DNA of 64,000 nt from Adiantum capillus-veneris (taxonomy: Eukaryota > Streptophyta > Polypodiopsida > Polypodiales > Pteridaceae): contig CM043969.1 of NCBI GenBank assembly GCA_014529385.2, positions 35,661,446 through 35,725,445 of the forward strand. Direction: 5' to 3'. This document shows positions 10,014 through 22,239 of the stretch, piece by piece. Both the position numbers and the translations under genes were made by a program. A model generated the notes under the pieces. The model saw only the letters and a program-made list of their open reading frames with translations, did no database searches and had not been told where the DNA came from. Within the stretch, counting starts at the first letter, position 1, and each line of letters begins with the position of its first letter.

Positions 10014-11379
10014 ATTATGACTATTAGAGGGCAATGTTTTGTGAGATGCATTGAATTTTTGCGTTTTATTGTGATAATTTTTTGACGAAATTTAGAGTTT
10101 ATGCCCTCATAGTAGTGTTACTGAGGAGTATGGGGACAAAATCCATATATGAGCCCCTAGGGACATGTGTATAGTGTACATAGCATTTAGATTTCTATTT
10201 GAATGATTTTTTATTTTATTTTTTTGAGTTGTTTTAAGATTTTCTTTGTTTATTATTAAGAAAAAAATTAAAAAAATCCATAATCCACATGAAGAAAAGA
10301 CTGACGAGAGGCCTGAGCACTACAAAGAGAAGAAGGTACAGGGAAACGATGAAACTTTACGAAGTATGTCTCAGCAGCCACTACAATAGCCGAAGAACTT
10401 GTCACAAAGCAGTGTCAACATGCAACCGACAAGTCATACAAGTCAGAGTCGAGTAGCTACGCCACAAAATGAGTGAGGTGTTAGTCGCAAAGCTTCAAGT
10501 AATATTATCTGTGGTCTAAGCGTCTTAGCTATTCTAGGTACTTCTCAAGCTGGAAGAGTTGAGCATATTTAAGTTGTGTCGCTCATGCTGGTATAGGTGA
10601 GCAGAAGAGTCGAAGTCTAAGTACTTAAGTCTGGTGAAGTGAAGGAGAAGGTCCAAAAGACACTCACGTACTGAGCACAGTGTGATACGAGTGGAGAAAC
10701 TTCTACATCAAAAACCCTTCTTGGAATGGTGGAAGCTATTGAGACATCTTTTGATGTCACATGTGCTACATTTATTCCTCGAAACACCCATCATCTCCTT
10801 CTTTCACATTGCATGCTTTTGTTGACAAATTTCTCATATGCATATAGAGTGTCCCATAATTGGCACTTGCATCAGACACTCTTTCCGTGTTTCACCCAAG
10901 CACACACCTTGCATGAACATGTACTTCACGTTCAACTGCTCAACTCCAATAAGAGCGTATACCACAAGCATTTTTTTCCCATCGGGTATTTTCCCTTTGG
11001 TCATCCAGGTTTTAGACCCTAATCTAAGGACACCTATCACCATCCTCTTGTACATATTCCTTCTACATCAACAATAAGGAAATGATACTCAAATCAATTG
11101 ACAAATGAATTGGAGCACCAATTTCAGATCATAGCATACTTCTCCTCAATGGCGAGTCGAAGAATGGCCTACAATGACCAAGCTGCAGACAACACTAACA
11201 ACATGATTGCACAGGAACAACGAAGTCCCCAATGAAGAAGAGCAGACATAAAAGTAATCAGAGGATCTCAAAAGATGAATGGTTATGATGGTAGATGTCC
11301 GCTCTAATGGATCATAGTTCTTGTTGTGGTTCGACAAAGATACAAGCAGTGCAACAGATGAAGCCAAAACAACAGCAAA
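10014..11379. other. No recognised gene
   Basis: Short ORFs overlap on both strands at 10,726-11,055, but neither shows a domain I can name. AT-rich patches occur at 10,190-10,280. Nothing else can be supported. Confidence 0.5.
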
Positions 11380-11413
11380 GTGTTGACCGCTGGGTCAACT
11401 ACACAACATAACT
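11380..11413 (+). repeat. Left copy of an LTR-start-like direct repeat
   Basis: The word TGTTGACCGCTGGGTCAAC plus the following ACACAACATAACTC-type text recurs at 11,859-11,892. In the right copy it is preceded by a polypurine tract, as at the start of a 3' LTR. In this left copy the match stops where the helicase-like coding sequence begins. Confidence 0.7.
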
Positions 11414-11842
11414 CCTTACAAAGTTGTCATTGGCTCACAAGATCAGAAATCCAATCACTCAATTCTACAGATTGTAGAAGTTGTTTTTGAGAATCACAAA
11501 TACTCCGAATTGACAGATTTGCTGGAGCAAGCGATGGATGGAGCTTTCTCTATCCATGATGATAAGAGTCAAGTTAAATGACATTGGGTTCTTTTTGAAT
11601 TTAGATCTGGAAGTAGACCTATAATGAAAGAAACAGATGCTGCAGCTCGGAGCGAGGATGTGAAAGACATAAAGTTCGTCATCAATTATGATTTTCCTGA
11701 ATCATGTGAAGACTATGTACATCGGATTGGACGAACAAGACAAGCTACTGCAAAGGCTATAGTCTATACTTTCTTTCCAACAACAAAACGACAGAAAAGA
11801 CCACATCACCATCGACAATCAGGTCATGTCGGGATGCCATGA
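11414..11842 (+). pseudogene. DEAD-box RNA helicase fragment (DBP2/RH20-like), intronless
   Basis: The translation from 11,414 matches my knowledge of the plant DDX5/DBP2-type helicase C-terminal half. It starts with a PYKVVIGS-like phrase, passes through NHSILQIVEVV and [19 protein letters not shown] (motifs V-VI region), and ends YTFF. About 40 residues are missing between the MDG and SIHDDK phrases. A TGA stop lies at 11,579-11,581. The motif V region reads [10 protein letters not shown] where the family normally has TDVAARGLDV, and the residues after HRIGRT are also changed. It therefore cannot be a working helicase. No introns interrupt it, which suggests an RNA-derived copy. It is flanked by an LTR-start repeat on the left and by a polypurine tract plus LTR start on the right, so it may have been carried by a retrotransposon. 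Confidence 0.75.
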
Positions 11843-11844
11843 AC

Positions 11845-12130
11845 GTGGAAGGGGGGAATGTTGACCGCTGGGTCAACAACACAACATAACTCAAGTTTCG
11901 TACCAAAGTCTTATCTTTTGCGAGTTATGAAATGCTGCGGATTATGGCTATAAATGTCATTTGTAATGAGTAGTTATTCTAGTTCCAGAAGCACTTCCAG
12001 ATTGTAAATACAAAGTCATTTGACCCTTTCAACCCCATTTTTGGTTAAACCTAAGGTATCCTTAGTATATAAGGTACCTAGGTCATTTTGTAAGGACACT
12101 TTAATCATAATCAAAACTTAGCGCTGCCGT
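11845..12130 (+). mobile_element. Polypurine tract and start of a 3' LTR
   Basis: GTGGAAGGGGGGAA (about 11,845-11,858) directly precedes TGTTGACC, the expected arrangement of polypurine tract and 3' LTR. A TATA-like word TATATAAGG lies at 12,066-12,074, where an LTR promoter would be expected. The right end of this LTR is not identified. Confidence 0.5.
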
Positions 12131-12796
12131 CTACTGTGTGTGAGAGAGAAAGAGAGTGAGCGTGAGCTTCATCCTCTCGTTACGCCCGGCTCACTCAACA
12201 CATTGGAGATCCGACTGCACCATTGCTGTAGGCTCGAGGAGAGCTACGCAACAACGCCAAGCATTCCACGCAAGACGAAGCGCACACGTCGACGCATCTA
12301 CAAGCTATTTGTGGCCATAAGTGTATCAAATGATGTCTGTTTTCTGCGTGCTAGTAGTCTATAGAATCGTGGCGACATAAGCTACGCATAGGTACTCATA
12401 AATTTCAGTTTTGGGCACTTTCAAAATTCGGCTCTGTCATCCTACGCGTTTTCCACAGATGGGTTTAGAGTGAAGCTTTTGAGTGTAGAAGCTTAGGGAC
12501 AGGTGTATCCTAGTGAGGGGATGGTGTTCCTTAAGTTTCGTATGAATCTGCCATGATTAGGTGAGTTACCTTCCGCATGTGTGTATGTGGCTAGGTGGTG
12601 TAGTTGAGAGCAGTGAGGTCCTTGATTGTGGTTTAGTTGGCGTTCGAGAGTGTTGTATGTGTAGGATGGTCTCAACCTGACAAGCTAAAGAGATTTCCTC
12701 TGTGTGCCTATCGTGTCATCTGTGTCCTCGATTGACATAATGTTGATCTAGGTAGTGTTTGCATGCACTACATGGGTGTGTGAGTCGCTCTCCGTC
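12131..12796. other. No recognised gene
   Basis: Short ORFs on both strands show no family features. Part of this stretch may be the remainder of the LTR that starts at 11,859. Confidence 0.4.
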
Positions 12797-15188
12797 CAAC
12801 ATAAGCTTGATGTGCATTTTTCTGGAATCTTTCTTAGCATGGGAGCGGAGCTGCACGACATCCACCCCCTCTGAACCTGCAGAGCCTCCGGTCTGTGCCA
12901 ACATGCCATCATCAAACTCACAGAACTGGTAAACATACGAAAAATGAAATAAGGCTTATACCCTATTATGAATGTTCTAGATTAATCATTAGGTAGCTGT
13001 CCATCAAGAATCTTTGAACTGTATCTGCCGTAACTTCAAAGCATTCAATCATGGATAACTTGTTTAGTGAACCCTGCCAGACTCAAGTGCTCTAGTTAAT
13101 GATGCACACGGCTTGACCATTAAGCTCTCTTTAAGGAACCCTGTCCAGCTCAAGTATGCCTTACTCTGTCTGCACACGGAATGGCCGTCAAGTCCTTTAC
13201 CTCAAGTTCTGGTAGTAGAACCATCTCAAAAGATGTGAAGATACTATAACAGTTGTTGAAAGATGTCAACTGGAAGCTAGCCATGTAAGCTTATTAAATG
13301 CATAACCAAAACTCTTCCGTCTCAGCATAAATCTAGAAAAAAAAACCTTGTACAATGAAACCTACTACAATAGATAATTGGTACCCTTCAAATCTGCAGG
13401 GCAGCTGGCACTTTAATAGCCCTTGGGATCAAACGAGAACCCAATCATCTGTCCCACTGTGAGCATTCCTTTAAAACATTTGCAGCATCCTCCAGGATCA
13501 TAGGGAAAATACAATAATTTCCAATAATTACAGCATAAACATAAATTAACCCACAAATCTTCATGCAAACCGCCTGGATCATATGGCATATAAGTCCATT
13601 TCCCAAGACCATACATATCTTTGTCACCTCCTAGAACAAAAGCTAGCTCAAAACCCCCTACATCATAGGGTAACATTAGATTCCATATAGAATCAGGTAG
13701 CATCAGATACTGCCATATCCCCTGTGCAACTGGCTCATCCAATTTTCGATCATCAATCACAGGTAAAATCATTGGCAGTGCATCTTCACTCTCAGTAGTA
13801 TTGAAATTCCAAGCATGCATATCTGAATACATCAAGTCTCTGGTAAAATCCTCTTTATTAGACTCAAAAGATGCATCTGAAAACAATTCTCTATTTTGTA
13901 GAGGCTCAAAATCAAGTAGTGCATTATCTAACAACTGCATAAGGTCATCATCTACTGCATCTGAACAAACTGGCTCATGCATGAATCTAGATTAATTGGA
14001 ATCCTTAGCATGTGTATTTCAGAACCCTTCCAAAACTTCGTCCAATAAGCACATAAGATCTAGGTCCACCTCTAGAGAAGGTTCCTCCATCTTGCACATC
14101 TCAAGTTGCTGTAAACTAAGATTTTCACATATAACATGCATACCAAATACATCTGCTCTGAACTGCTCTTTAAACCTTTCACCCTCATCCAAATATCTTT
14201 GCACTTCTGTAGCACAAAGTTCAGCATGCACATTGAAGATTTCATCTACTGCCTTGTCTGTATCATCGTCACAATGAAACCAATCATATTCATCAACAAG
14301 AGATTGCACTTCACAATGCACCTCCTCTGAATCAGCATCATGAATTTCATGATCTTTCTGCCATAGTGTGAGCCCTCTTACACAAATTCTTGATAGAGAA
14401 GAAGTTTCCTCCCTCTCTAAATCACCATCAGTAAATCCAGGATCACTTTGCCATATCGGTAGCTCTAGGTCACAGAAACTTTTCAAAGAAGGAGTTTGCA
14501 CCCCCTCTGAATCAAGCAGATACTCTTGCTTAGCCAAATCCTTAAAATTTGGTGCATCCAAATTCGATAAATCTGGTATACCAAAATCCATGGTCTTGCT
14601 GCTCTCAACAGCAGCCCTGCTTTGACCTATAACATATGTATCATTAAACAATTTTTTGGCAAAACATGTACAAGTATCTTCAATTACCTCTATGGTAGAA
14701 TCTGCACCAGAAAAATTTTTCTCTAATTCTGGTTCAGTAGCAAAAGTATCAGTTGTAACCAAATCTTGATGCATCTCTTCTTGAATATGGCTACACTCAT
14801 TCACCTGCACAATTTCTTTCTAAGATTTAGCCAATTCATTGTTTTGATCCCATGATTTCTTTTCTTCCTGTACTACAGGTATATGTTCTTTGCAAAATTC
14901 ACCCTGTGTAGTTTGAGGCTTTAGAGACTCACGCTCAAGGACTTCTACTTCATGCATGGCATCTGCAAAACCCAACCTTGCATACACAGCTTTGACTATG
15001 TCTTCATCATTAGCCTGTAAGAAAGTAGCATCCTGCACATTAAACTAATCAATGACAGCTTCTAACTTTGATCGTACTTGTCCTCAGATATCTGCATAGT
15101 CATGTAGACATGCACTCTCTTCTTGATAGCTTTCATACTGCTCATAATGTACTTGCACAATAGCTTCTTTGAAATACTCCTAGTCGTC
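12797..15188 (-). repeat. Large duplicated segment, copy 1
   Basis: This segment is highly similar, by eye, to 17,481-19,858. Both start with AAGCTTGATGTGCATTTTTC on the plus strand and end near GAAATACTCCTAGTCG. The homology stops at about 15,188, after which the two copies continue with unrelated sequence. The copies keep the same minus-strand coding content. Confidence 0.85.
13413..15188 (-). pseudogene. Acidic gag-like protein with repeated [FY]DPGG motifs, copy 1
   Basis: A single minus-strand frame runs from about 15,188 to the stop at 13,413, broken by a few stop codons (for example at 14,820 and around 14,019-13,983). Most of it is strongly acidic, with repeated Leu-Glu-Asp-rich helical stretches. 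The last 90 residues contain YDVGG, YDPGG, YDPGG and FDPKG (about 13,654, 13,569, 13,488 and 13,419), spaced by 23-28 residues. The sequence corresponds to the part of copy 2 that lies in frame after a Gag-like N-terminus, so it is probably the C-terminal part of a retroelement Gag. No known domain fits the acidic section. Confidence 0.55.
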
Positions 15189-16024
15189 GTTAACAGCGCC
15201 GTCACTTGGATGATCTGCTAACTTGGAGTCTAAACTCCCGACACCGGACTTAACAAAATGCTAATGCAATCTCTAACGGATGATGGTGATGGAAATTTTC
15301 CTCGCTTTATCTGCTTCAAATACCTCGCGGATTCTGCAAGCTTCAATTTAGTTCACTGCCTTGATCATCAAGCTTCAATTATTACAAACTGTATTGCAAT
15401 TTCCCGCTCTTTATGCTTTGGACTAGCTTAACTGCCATTCTCTAGTTGTAACTTCCTCCTGCTCTTCAATTGCTATCTAATGCTTTAAACCTTGCTTTGC
15501 CTGCCTTGTGCTTTCCTCTTGCCTTCTTAATCATGGCTGCTCATCTTATGCTCGACGAGAGAGAGAACTTCAAGCTTGCTTATGTATGAGAGAGATCCTT
15601 GGTTTTGATTCTCAAGCATGAGAACAAGAGACTTCCTTTTTGCTTTGCCCTCGTTCTTAGGTACGTTTGAGAGATAGCGTGTATCCTGCTTCAAATCCTC
15701 CCTTGCCGGCTATGCTAGCCGAGATCTCCTTCTCAAGCTTGCTTTTGCTTACCTTAAATTTCCCACCTTAGTTGCTTCGGAAAAGCTTCAATCTCCTTCC
15801 CTATGTTGCTTGCCCTTCTCCTTGCTATCCTCCTTGCTCGATGCCCTTCTCCATCTCCCTTTTCTTTTGAAGGGCCAAGAGAGAGATTACCCTTGCTTCC
15901 CGGCCTCTTTATCTAGCTCGACTTCGACTCCTTCTTCTTGTCCCTTCTCTAGCTCGGAGAGAGGTAGGCTTTTTGTGAAGACCGATAGAGAGAGAGAGAG
16001 TACGCCGCGTCTCCAAGTTCTTCA

Positions 16025-16116
<92 letters not shown>

Positions 16117-16500
16117 TGCCCCAAGCTTGCCTTCCAACCTCTTTCTCTTCCTTCCTCATCTCTTGCTCGTCATCCCTTAGTACCCTAAGTCCTCGCATGC
16201 AAAAAAATCCCTCTATTTTAAGCCCCTTCCTCCCTTAGCGCCGACAGCGCCGTCGTTGCTAGGGAGGCGTAAAAACTACCTCTAGATGATGTGGTAGTGG
16301 CCAAAATGACGCGCGCAAAAACTGCCAAAATGGCTCCGAAGCTAGTCGCTCTGCTAAGCTAAACAAATTTCATTTCATGGCCGACATGAACCGACCCGCG
16401 AGCTGGCCAGCGCGATATTCTTCTCCTACGCAGCTCGCTACTCATCACCAAGTCCCGTTTTTTTTCTTCTTCTTTCTTCCCTTGCACACTTGAAGCCCTC
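15189..16500. other. Non-coding stretch with a long AG microsatellite
   Basis: CT- and AG-rich sequence with an (AG)n tract of about 85 bp at 16,029-16,113. The ORFs here are translations of the microsatellite. It may be LTR or leader sequence of copy 1's parent element, but no second copy confirms this. Confidence 0.5.
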
Positions 16501-16559
16501 TTGAATTAATGGGCGACCAAATTCCATAGTGGGCGGACAGCCACTGGCCTGATTGCTTT

Positions 16560-16757
16560 TGGGTGGCCCTTAATATTAGTTATGATCCCTTGGGCATTTG
16601 GGTATGGGCCCTTGGCCTTTGGGCGGTTGGCTTCCCTCATAAGGGCACCGCATTTGGCATACATGTCGGCCACAACATTGCCTCTATTAGATGATATCTC
16701 AAATTCTGAGTTCATCAAGGGCTTCTTGTGCTTTCGTAACAACACCATATTAGGCAT
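16560..16757 (-). pseudogene. Possible PPR-protein fragment
   Basis: The minus-strand frame contains VADMYAKCGAL followed by REA. This resembles the VDMYAKCGxLxxA phrase common in plant pentatricopeptide-repeat proteins. Only one repeat is visible and the flanking residues do not continue the pattern, so it is at best a short captured or decayed piece. Confidence 0.3.
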
Positions 16758-17480
16758 ACATATTCACCTAAGAAAAGCAATACCAAGCACGACTCCTTTC
16801 TCCAGCAATCCTTGACTATCTTTGTGAATTTTATTGCCACTCGTATAATCCAGAATCTCGTATAATCCTTGGCACTCAGTGAAAATAGACCATCTCCTTA
16901 TCACAACTGTGTTGGGCGTTCCCCGCAATCATTGGATTTCAAAAAACGTAATTTTGGACACGATATTCCTAAAGCACTTGCTGCTCCCGCATATCAAAAC
17001 CCAAATAAAGCTCAAAAATTCCGAAATGGCACTCCGGAGGAGCGGACTAGACAGGCACAAAACCAACCCCAGGAGAATCTTAACGACCCATAACCTGGCA
17101 ACCGTAACTTCAATCCTTGATCAAGAAAGACCGCCGCTCTCCACAAAGTCAGCACTTTAGTCTTGTGCATTCATTTCATCTCTATCACCTTAGTTGCATT
17201 TGCCCAATCTAGTATGGATCTGCAATCAATTCAAATTCAATATGCCATAACTTCTTCACCGTAGCTTCAGACGAGTCATAAAGACAGGTTGGTAGAGCAC
17301 TTCAAGCACTACAGTTCTATATCATAAACTTCCATATATGCTCACTTTAAGAATAATCATTTTTGGCTTCATGAAGGCATATGTTGGCCCTTTTAAGCAG
17401 CATATGGCTTACATTAACCATTAAACTTGGCTTGTTAACAAGCCTGATTACTGCTCAATAATCATGTAATCTTCAAATAA
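16758..17480. other. No recognised gene
   Basis: Two short overlapping plus-strand ORFs (16,869-17,160) show no family features. Nothing else can be supported. Confidence 0.4.
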
Positions 17481-19858
17481 GCTTGATGTGCATTTTTCTG
17501 GCATCTTTCTTATCATGGGAGCGGAGCTGCACGACATCCACCCCCTCCGTATCTGCACAGCCTCCAGTTTGTGCCAACATGCCATCATCAGACTCACATA
17601 ACTGTTAAACATATGAAAAATGAAATAAGGCTTATACCCTATTATGAACGTTCTAGCTTAATCATTAGGTAAATTTCCATCAAGAATCTGTGAAATGTAT
17701 CTGCCGTATCTTCAAAGCATTCAATCATGGATAACTTGTTTAGTGAACCCTGCCAGACTCAAGTGCTCTAGTTAATGATGCACACGGCTTGACCATTAAG
17801 CTCTCTTTAAGGAACCCTGTCTAGCTCAAGTATGCCTTACTCTCTCTGCACACGGCATGGTCGTCAAGTCCTTTACCTCAAGTGCTGGTAGCAGAACCAT
17901 CTCAAAAGATGTAAAGATACTATAACAGTTGTTCAAAGATGTCAATTGGAAGCTAGCCATGTAAGCTTATTAAATGCATAAACAAAACTCTTCCATCTTA
18001 GCATAAATATAGAAAACAAAACCTTGTACCATGAAAATTGCTACAACAGATAACTGGTACCCTTCAAATCTGCAGTTGCCACTTAATTAATAGCCCTCGG
18101 GATCAAACGGGAACCCAATCATTTGTCCCACTGTGAGCATTCCTTTCAAAAATTTGCAACATCCTCCAGGATCATAGGGAAAATACAATAATTTTCAATC
18201 ATTATAGCATAAGCATAAATTAACCCACTAATCTTCATGCAAACCACCTGGATCATATGGCATATAAGTCCATTGCCCAAGACCATACATATCTCTCTCA
18301 CCTCCTGGATCAAAAGCTAGCTCAAAACCCCATACATCATAGGGTAACATCAGATTCCATATAGCATCAGGTAGCATCAGATACTGCCATATCCCGTGTG
18401 CAACTGGCTCATCTCATGGTCGATCATCAATCACAAGTAAAATCATTGGCAGTGCATCTTCACTCTCACTAGTATTGAAATTCCGATCATGCTATCTGAA
18501 TACATCAAGTCTCTGGTAAAATCCTCTTTATTAGACTCAAAAGATGCATCTGAAAACAATTCTCTATTTTTTAGAGGCTCAAAATCAAGTAGTGCATTAT
18601 CTAACAACTGCATAAGGTCATCATCTACTACATCTAAACAAACTGGCTCATGCATGAATCTAGATTCATTGGTATCCTTAGCATTTGTATTTGAGAACCC
18701 TTTCAAAACTTCGTCCAGTAAGCACATAAGATCTAGGTCCACCACTAGAGAAGGTTCCTCCATCTTGCACATCTCAAGTTGCTGTAAACTAAGATTTTCA
18801 CATATGACATGCATACTAAATATATTTGCTCTGAACTGCTCTTTAAGGCTTTCGCCCTCATCCAAATATCTTTGCACTTCTGTAGCACAAAGTTCAGTAT
18901 GCACATTGAAAATTTCATCTACTGCCTTGTCTGTATCATCCGCACAATGAAACCAATCATATTCATCAACAAGAGATTGCACTTCACTATGCACCCCCTC
19001 TGAATCAGCATCATGAATTTCATGATCTTTCTGCCATAGTGTGAGCCCTCTGTCACAAATTCTCGATAGAGAAGAATTTTTCTCCCTCTCTAAATCACCA
19101 TCAGTAAAATCCAGGATCACTTTGCCAGATCGGTATCTCTAGGTCACAGAAACTTTTCAAAGAAGGAGTTTGCACCCCCTCTGAATCAAGCACATACTCT
19201 TGCTTAGCCAAATCCTTAAAATCTGGTACATCCAAATTCAGTTAATCTGGTATACCAAAATCCATGGTCTTGCTGCTCTCAATAGCAGCCCTGTTTTGAC
19301 CTATAACATCTGTATCATTAACGAACTGTTTGCCAAAACATGTACAAGTATCTTCAATTACCTCTATGGTAGAATCTGCACCAAAAACATTTTGCTCTAA
19401 TTCTGGTTCAATAGCAAAAGTATCAGCTGTAACCAAATCTTGATGCATCTCTTCTTGAATATGGCTACACTCATTCACTTGCAAAATTTCTTCCAGAGAT
19501 TTAGCCAATTCGTTGTTTTTATCCCATGATTTCTTTTCTTCCTGTACAACAGGTATATGTTCTTTGCAAAATTCACCCTGTGTAGTTTGAGGCTGTAGAG
19601 ACTCACCCTCAAGGACTTCTACTTCATGCATGGCATCTGCAAAACCCAACCTTGCATACACATCTTTGACTATGTCTTCATCATTAGGCTGTAAGAAAGT
19701 AGCATCCTACACAATAAACTCATCAATCATAGCTTCTAACTTTGGTCGTACTTGTCCTTGGATATCTGCATAGTCCAATAGACATGCACTCTCTTCTTGA
19801 TAGCTTTCATACTGCTCATAACGTACTTGCACAATAGCTTCTTTGAAATACTCCTAGT
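17481..19858 (-). repeat. Large duplicated segment, copy 2
   Basis: This is the partner of 12,797-15,188. Here the homologous segment continues without a break into the Gag N-terminus, leader and LTR of retroelement E1, so this copy is in its original context and copy 1 appears to be the truncated one. Confidence 0.85.
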
Positions 19859-20036
19859 CGTTGTTGCAAGCTCTGGTAACCTCTTGAATCTGCTCCTTCA
19901 CATCTGAACTCATTAACTGCTCAAAAGATTTTATCATAATCTCTTCTGGTATGCCTCTTACCTTGGTCTCCAGCTCATAGCACTCTAGGTAGCCCTCTGG
20001 ATCGTATCCATTGAGGCGGTCCGGGGCGGGCAACAA
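18087..20036 (-). pseudogene. Retroelement E1 gag: Gag-like N-terminus plus acidic region with [FY]DPGG motifs, copy 2
   Basis: The frame opens at 20,036, close to the leader of E1. Residues 1-60 (LNGYDPEGYLECYELETKV onward) resemble the helical N-terminal part of Ty3/gypsy Gag. A TAG that probably replaced a Trp codon lies near 19,859, and the frame then continues into the acidic region. A one-base insertion near 19,107 shifts the frame, and a further break lies near 18,480. The C-terminal tail repeats the motif as YDVWG, FDPGG (about 18,305), YDPGG, YDPGG and FDPEG, ending at 18,087. In Gag the N-terminal part assembles into particles. The role of the acidic tail is unknown. Confidence 0.55.
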
Positions 20037-20500
<464 letters not shown>

Positions 20501-20953
20501 TATCTTAAGGACAGGGGAGTCCTCTCCACCCTGTTGCCCTCTTACAGTATGTGGAATTTATGGCTGAATTGATGACAACACCCAGAGACAAGCTATCAAG
20601 AACTTAAAAAAACACCAAGACACTTATACATCATTGTTGTCTATTACTTCATGCACGTTGGAAGAGAGACAAAGTATCCAAGCTTAGTCCAAATCCACCC
20701 TCCTTGATTTAGCAAATGTTGGGCTTACACTAGTAGGAGAAATGATAGATTTCCTACTCTCAATTGAATGATCACTCTCTCTTACAATGGCATAGATTTC
20801 CCTTGCTAATCACCCCTAATACAACACATGCATATGCATAAGACAATGATCTTCCACTCAAGAGCTCCTTCTAGAGAGGTTGAGCTTGGATTCTCAAGCT
20901 ATAGCATAGTGCTCTTGCTTATGGCTCCCCCTTTTTGTGCTAGCTACACCCTC

Positions 20954-20961
20954 CTTTTATA
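20954..20961 (-). promoter_or_regulatory. TATA box of the E1 LTR
   Basis: TATAAAAG on the minus strand, in the context GCTATAAAAGGAGGG, lies about 450 bp before the end of the LTR. This is a typical position for the core promoter of a retrotransposon LTR. Confidence 0.55.
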
Positions 20962-21667
20962 GCAATTTTGAGGGCTAGGATTACTCCTCTAACCATGGTT
21001 GGGTTAGATTTTCAACACTTATCTAATTTCTTTTGCTTGGAATTATCAAGAAGTTGGTGTGGATAGATGAAGAAGAGAGAGAGGAGAGAAGTGGAGGTGA
21101 TAGGACTTTTCATAGTAGGTTAGTGTTAGTAAGTTAGTAGAGTTAGTATTTTTATTGATTTACAAATAACACCATATTAGTGAATTTGGAAATTTTCTAA
21201 TTCCCACTTTTAAAATCAAGCTAAGATTTGACCACGTGGCCAAATCTTAGCCAAAGTTTTGAGAGCATGGCTCCGAAGACCATTTCAAGTACCACCTTAT
21301 GGAAGTCTTTGATCGTAAAAAAAAGTTTGAGATTTGTCCATATGGCCAAGTCTTCAAGACATTTGTGATTCCCAAATTGGCTCTAAAGTCTCAAACTTTT
21401 CAATATGGTGTTAAATGGAATTGGATATTTACAATGGGAGTATCCATGTAGGATACAAATAAGGAAGAAAAAACTCTTAAGGTAAGAAAATATGGATTTC
21501 TTACAATGTTGATGCTCCAAGTGTCTTGAGTAGGGTCAATTTTGACGCTTGTTGACGGTCCACTAGCTTTGACGGTACGCTTTTTCTCCACTCTTGACCT
21601 TCCTTCACTACAAGAGGTTGTGTGCTCTTGTGACGCTGTTAGCGACGGAAATACATTGGGTTTTTAT

Positions 21668-21885
21668 AACCCCCGGCGTCGCTAAAAGCGTCGCTACGAG
21701 CGTCGCTATAAGCGTCGCTATAGGCGTCGCTATATGCGTCGCTATGAGCGTCGCTATATAGCGACGCATATAGCGACGCCTATAGCGACGCTTATAGCGA
21801 CGTTTACCCAGAAGACTATAGCGACGCTCATAGCGACGCTACAGAGCCATAAATAGCGACGCTTATAGCGACGCCGGAGAGAATA
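21668..21885. repeat. Subterminal GCGTCGCTA array of CACTA element 1
   Basis: About a dozen GCGTCGCTA words in one orientation are followed by the same word inverted. The centre near 21,750-21,770 reads as a palindrome (GCGTCGCTATATAGCGACGC). The block could fold into a long hairpin. The other ends carry related arrays (28,108-28,230, 37,455-37,565, 43,925-44,105). Confidence 0.85.
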
Positions 21886-22239
21886 TTTTTTTGGTGGCAG
21901 GGCATTGAATGCCCTGCCACCCATCAACCATATTGTACTTGATTCACTTTTTAAAAAAAGTGCAAAGGTAGATAATAGACCCAAAATAGTCACCCACAAG
22001 ACGCATTGTTTGCAAAATTGACAATTTTACACATCATAGGCAAAATGAATTAATTGGCAAATGTAATAATGACAATTGTACAACATCATAGGCATAAAGA
22101 ATTGATTGGCAAAAGAAACTGCGGTGACAAATGTAATAATATACATGGTTCAAAAAGACGTATAAAATCCGTCTCATGATACATAAGCTATGAGAAACCC
22201 TAAACTAATGCTATCTAGCTACGGCTAAACTGACATCGT

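Noticed and set aside
10726-11077. Overlapping ORFs as a possible gene
   Set aside because: Both strands are open to similar lengths, no family is recognised, and there is no supporting context.
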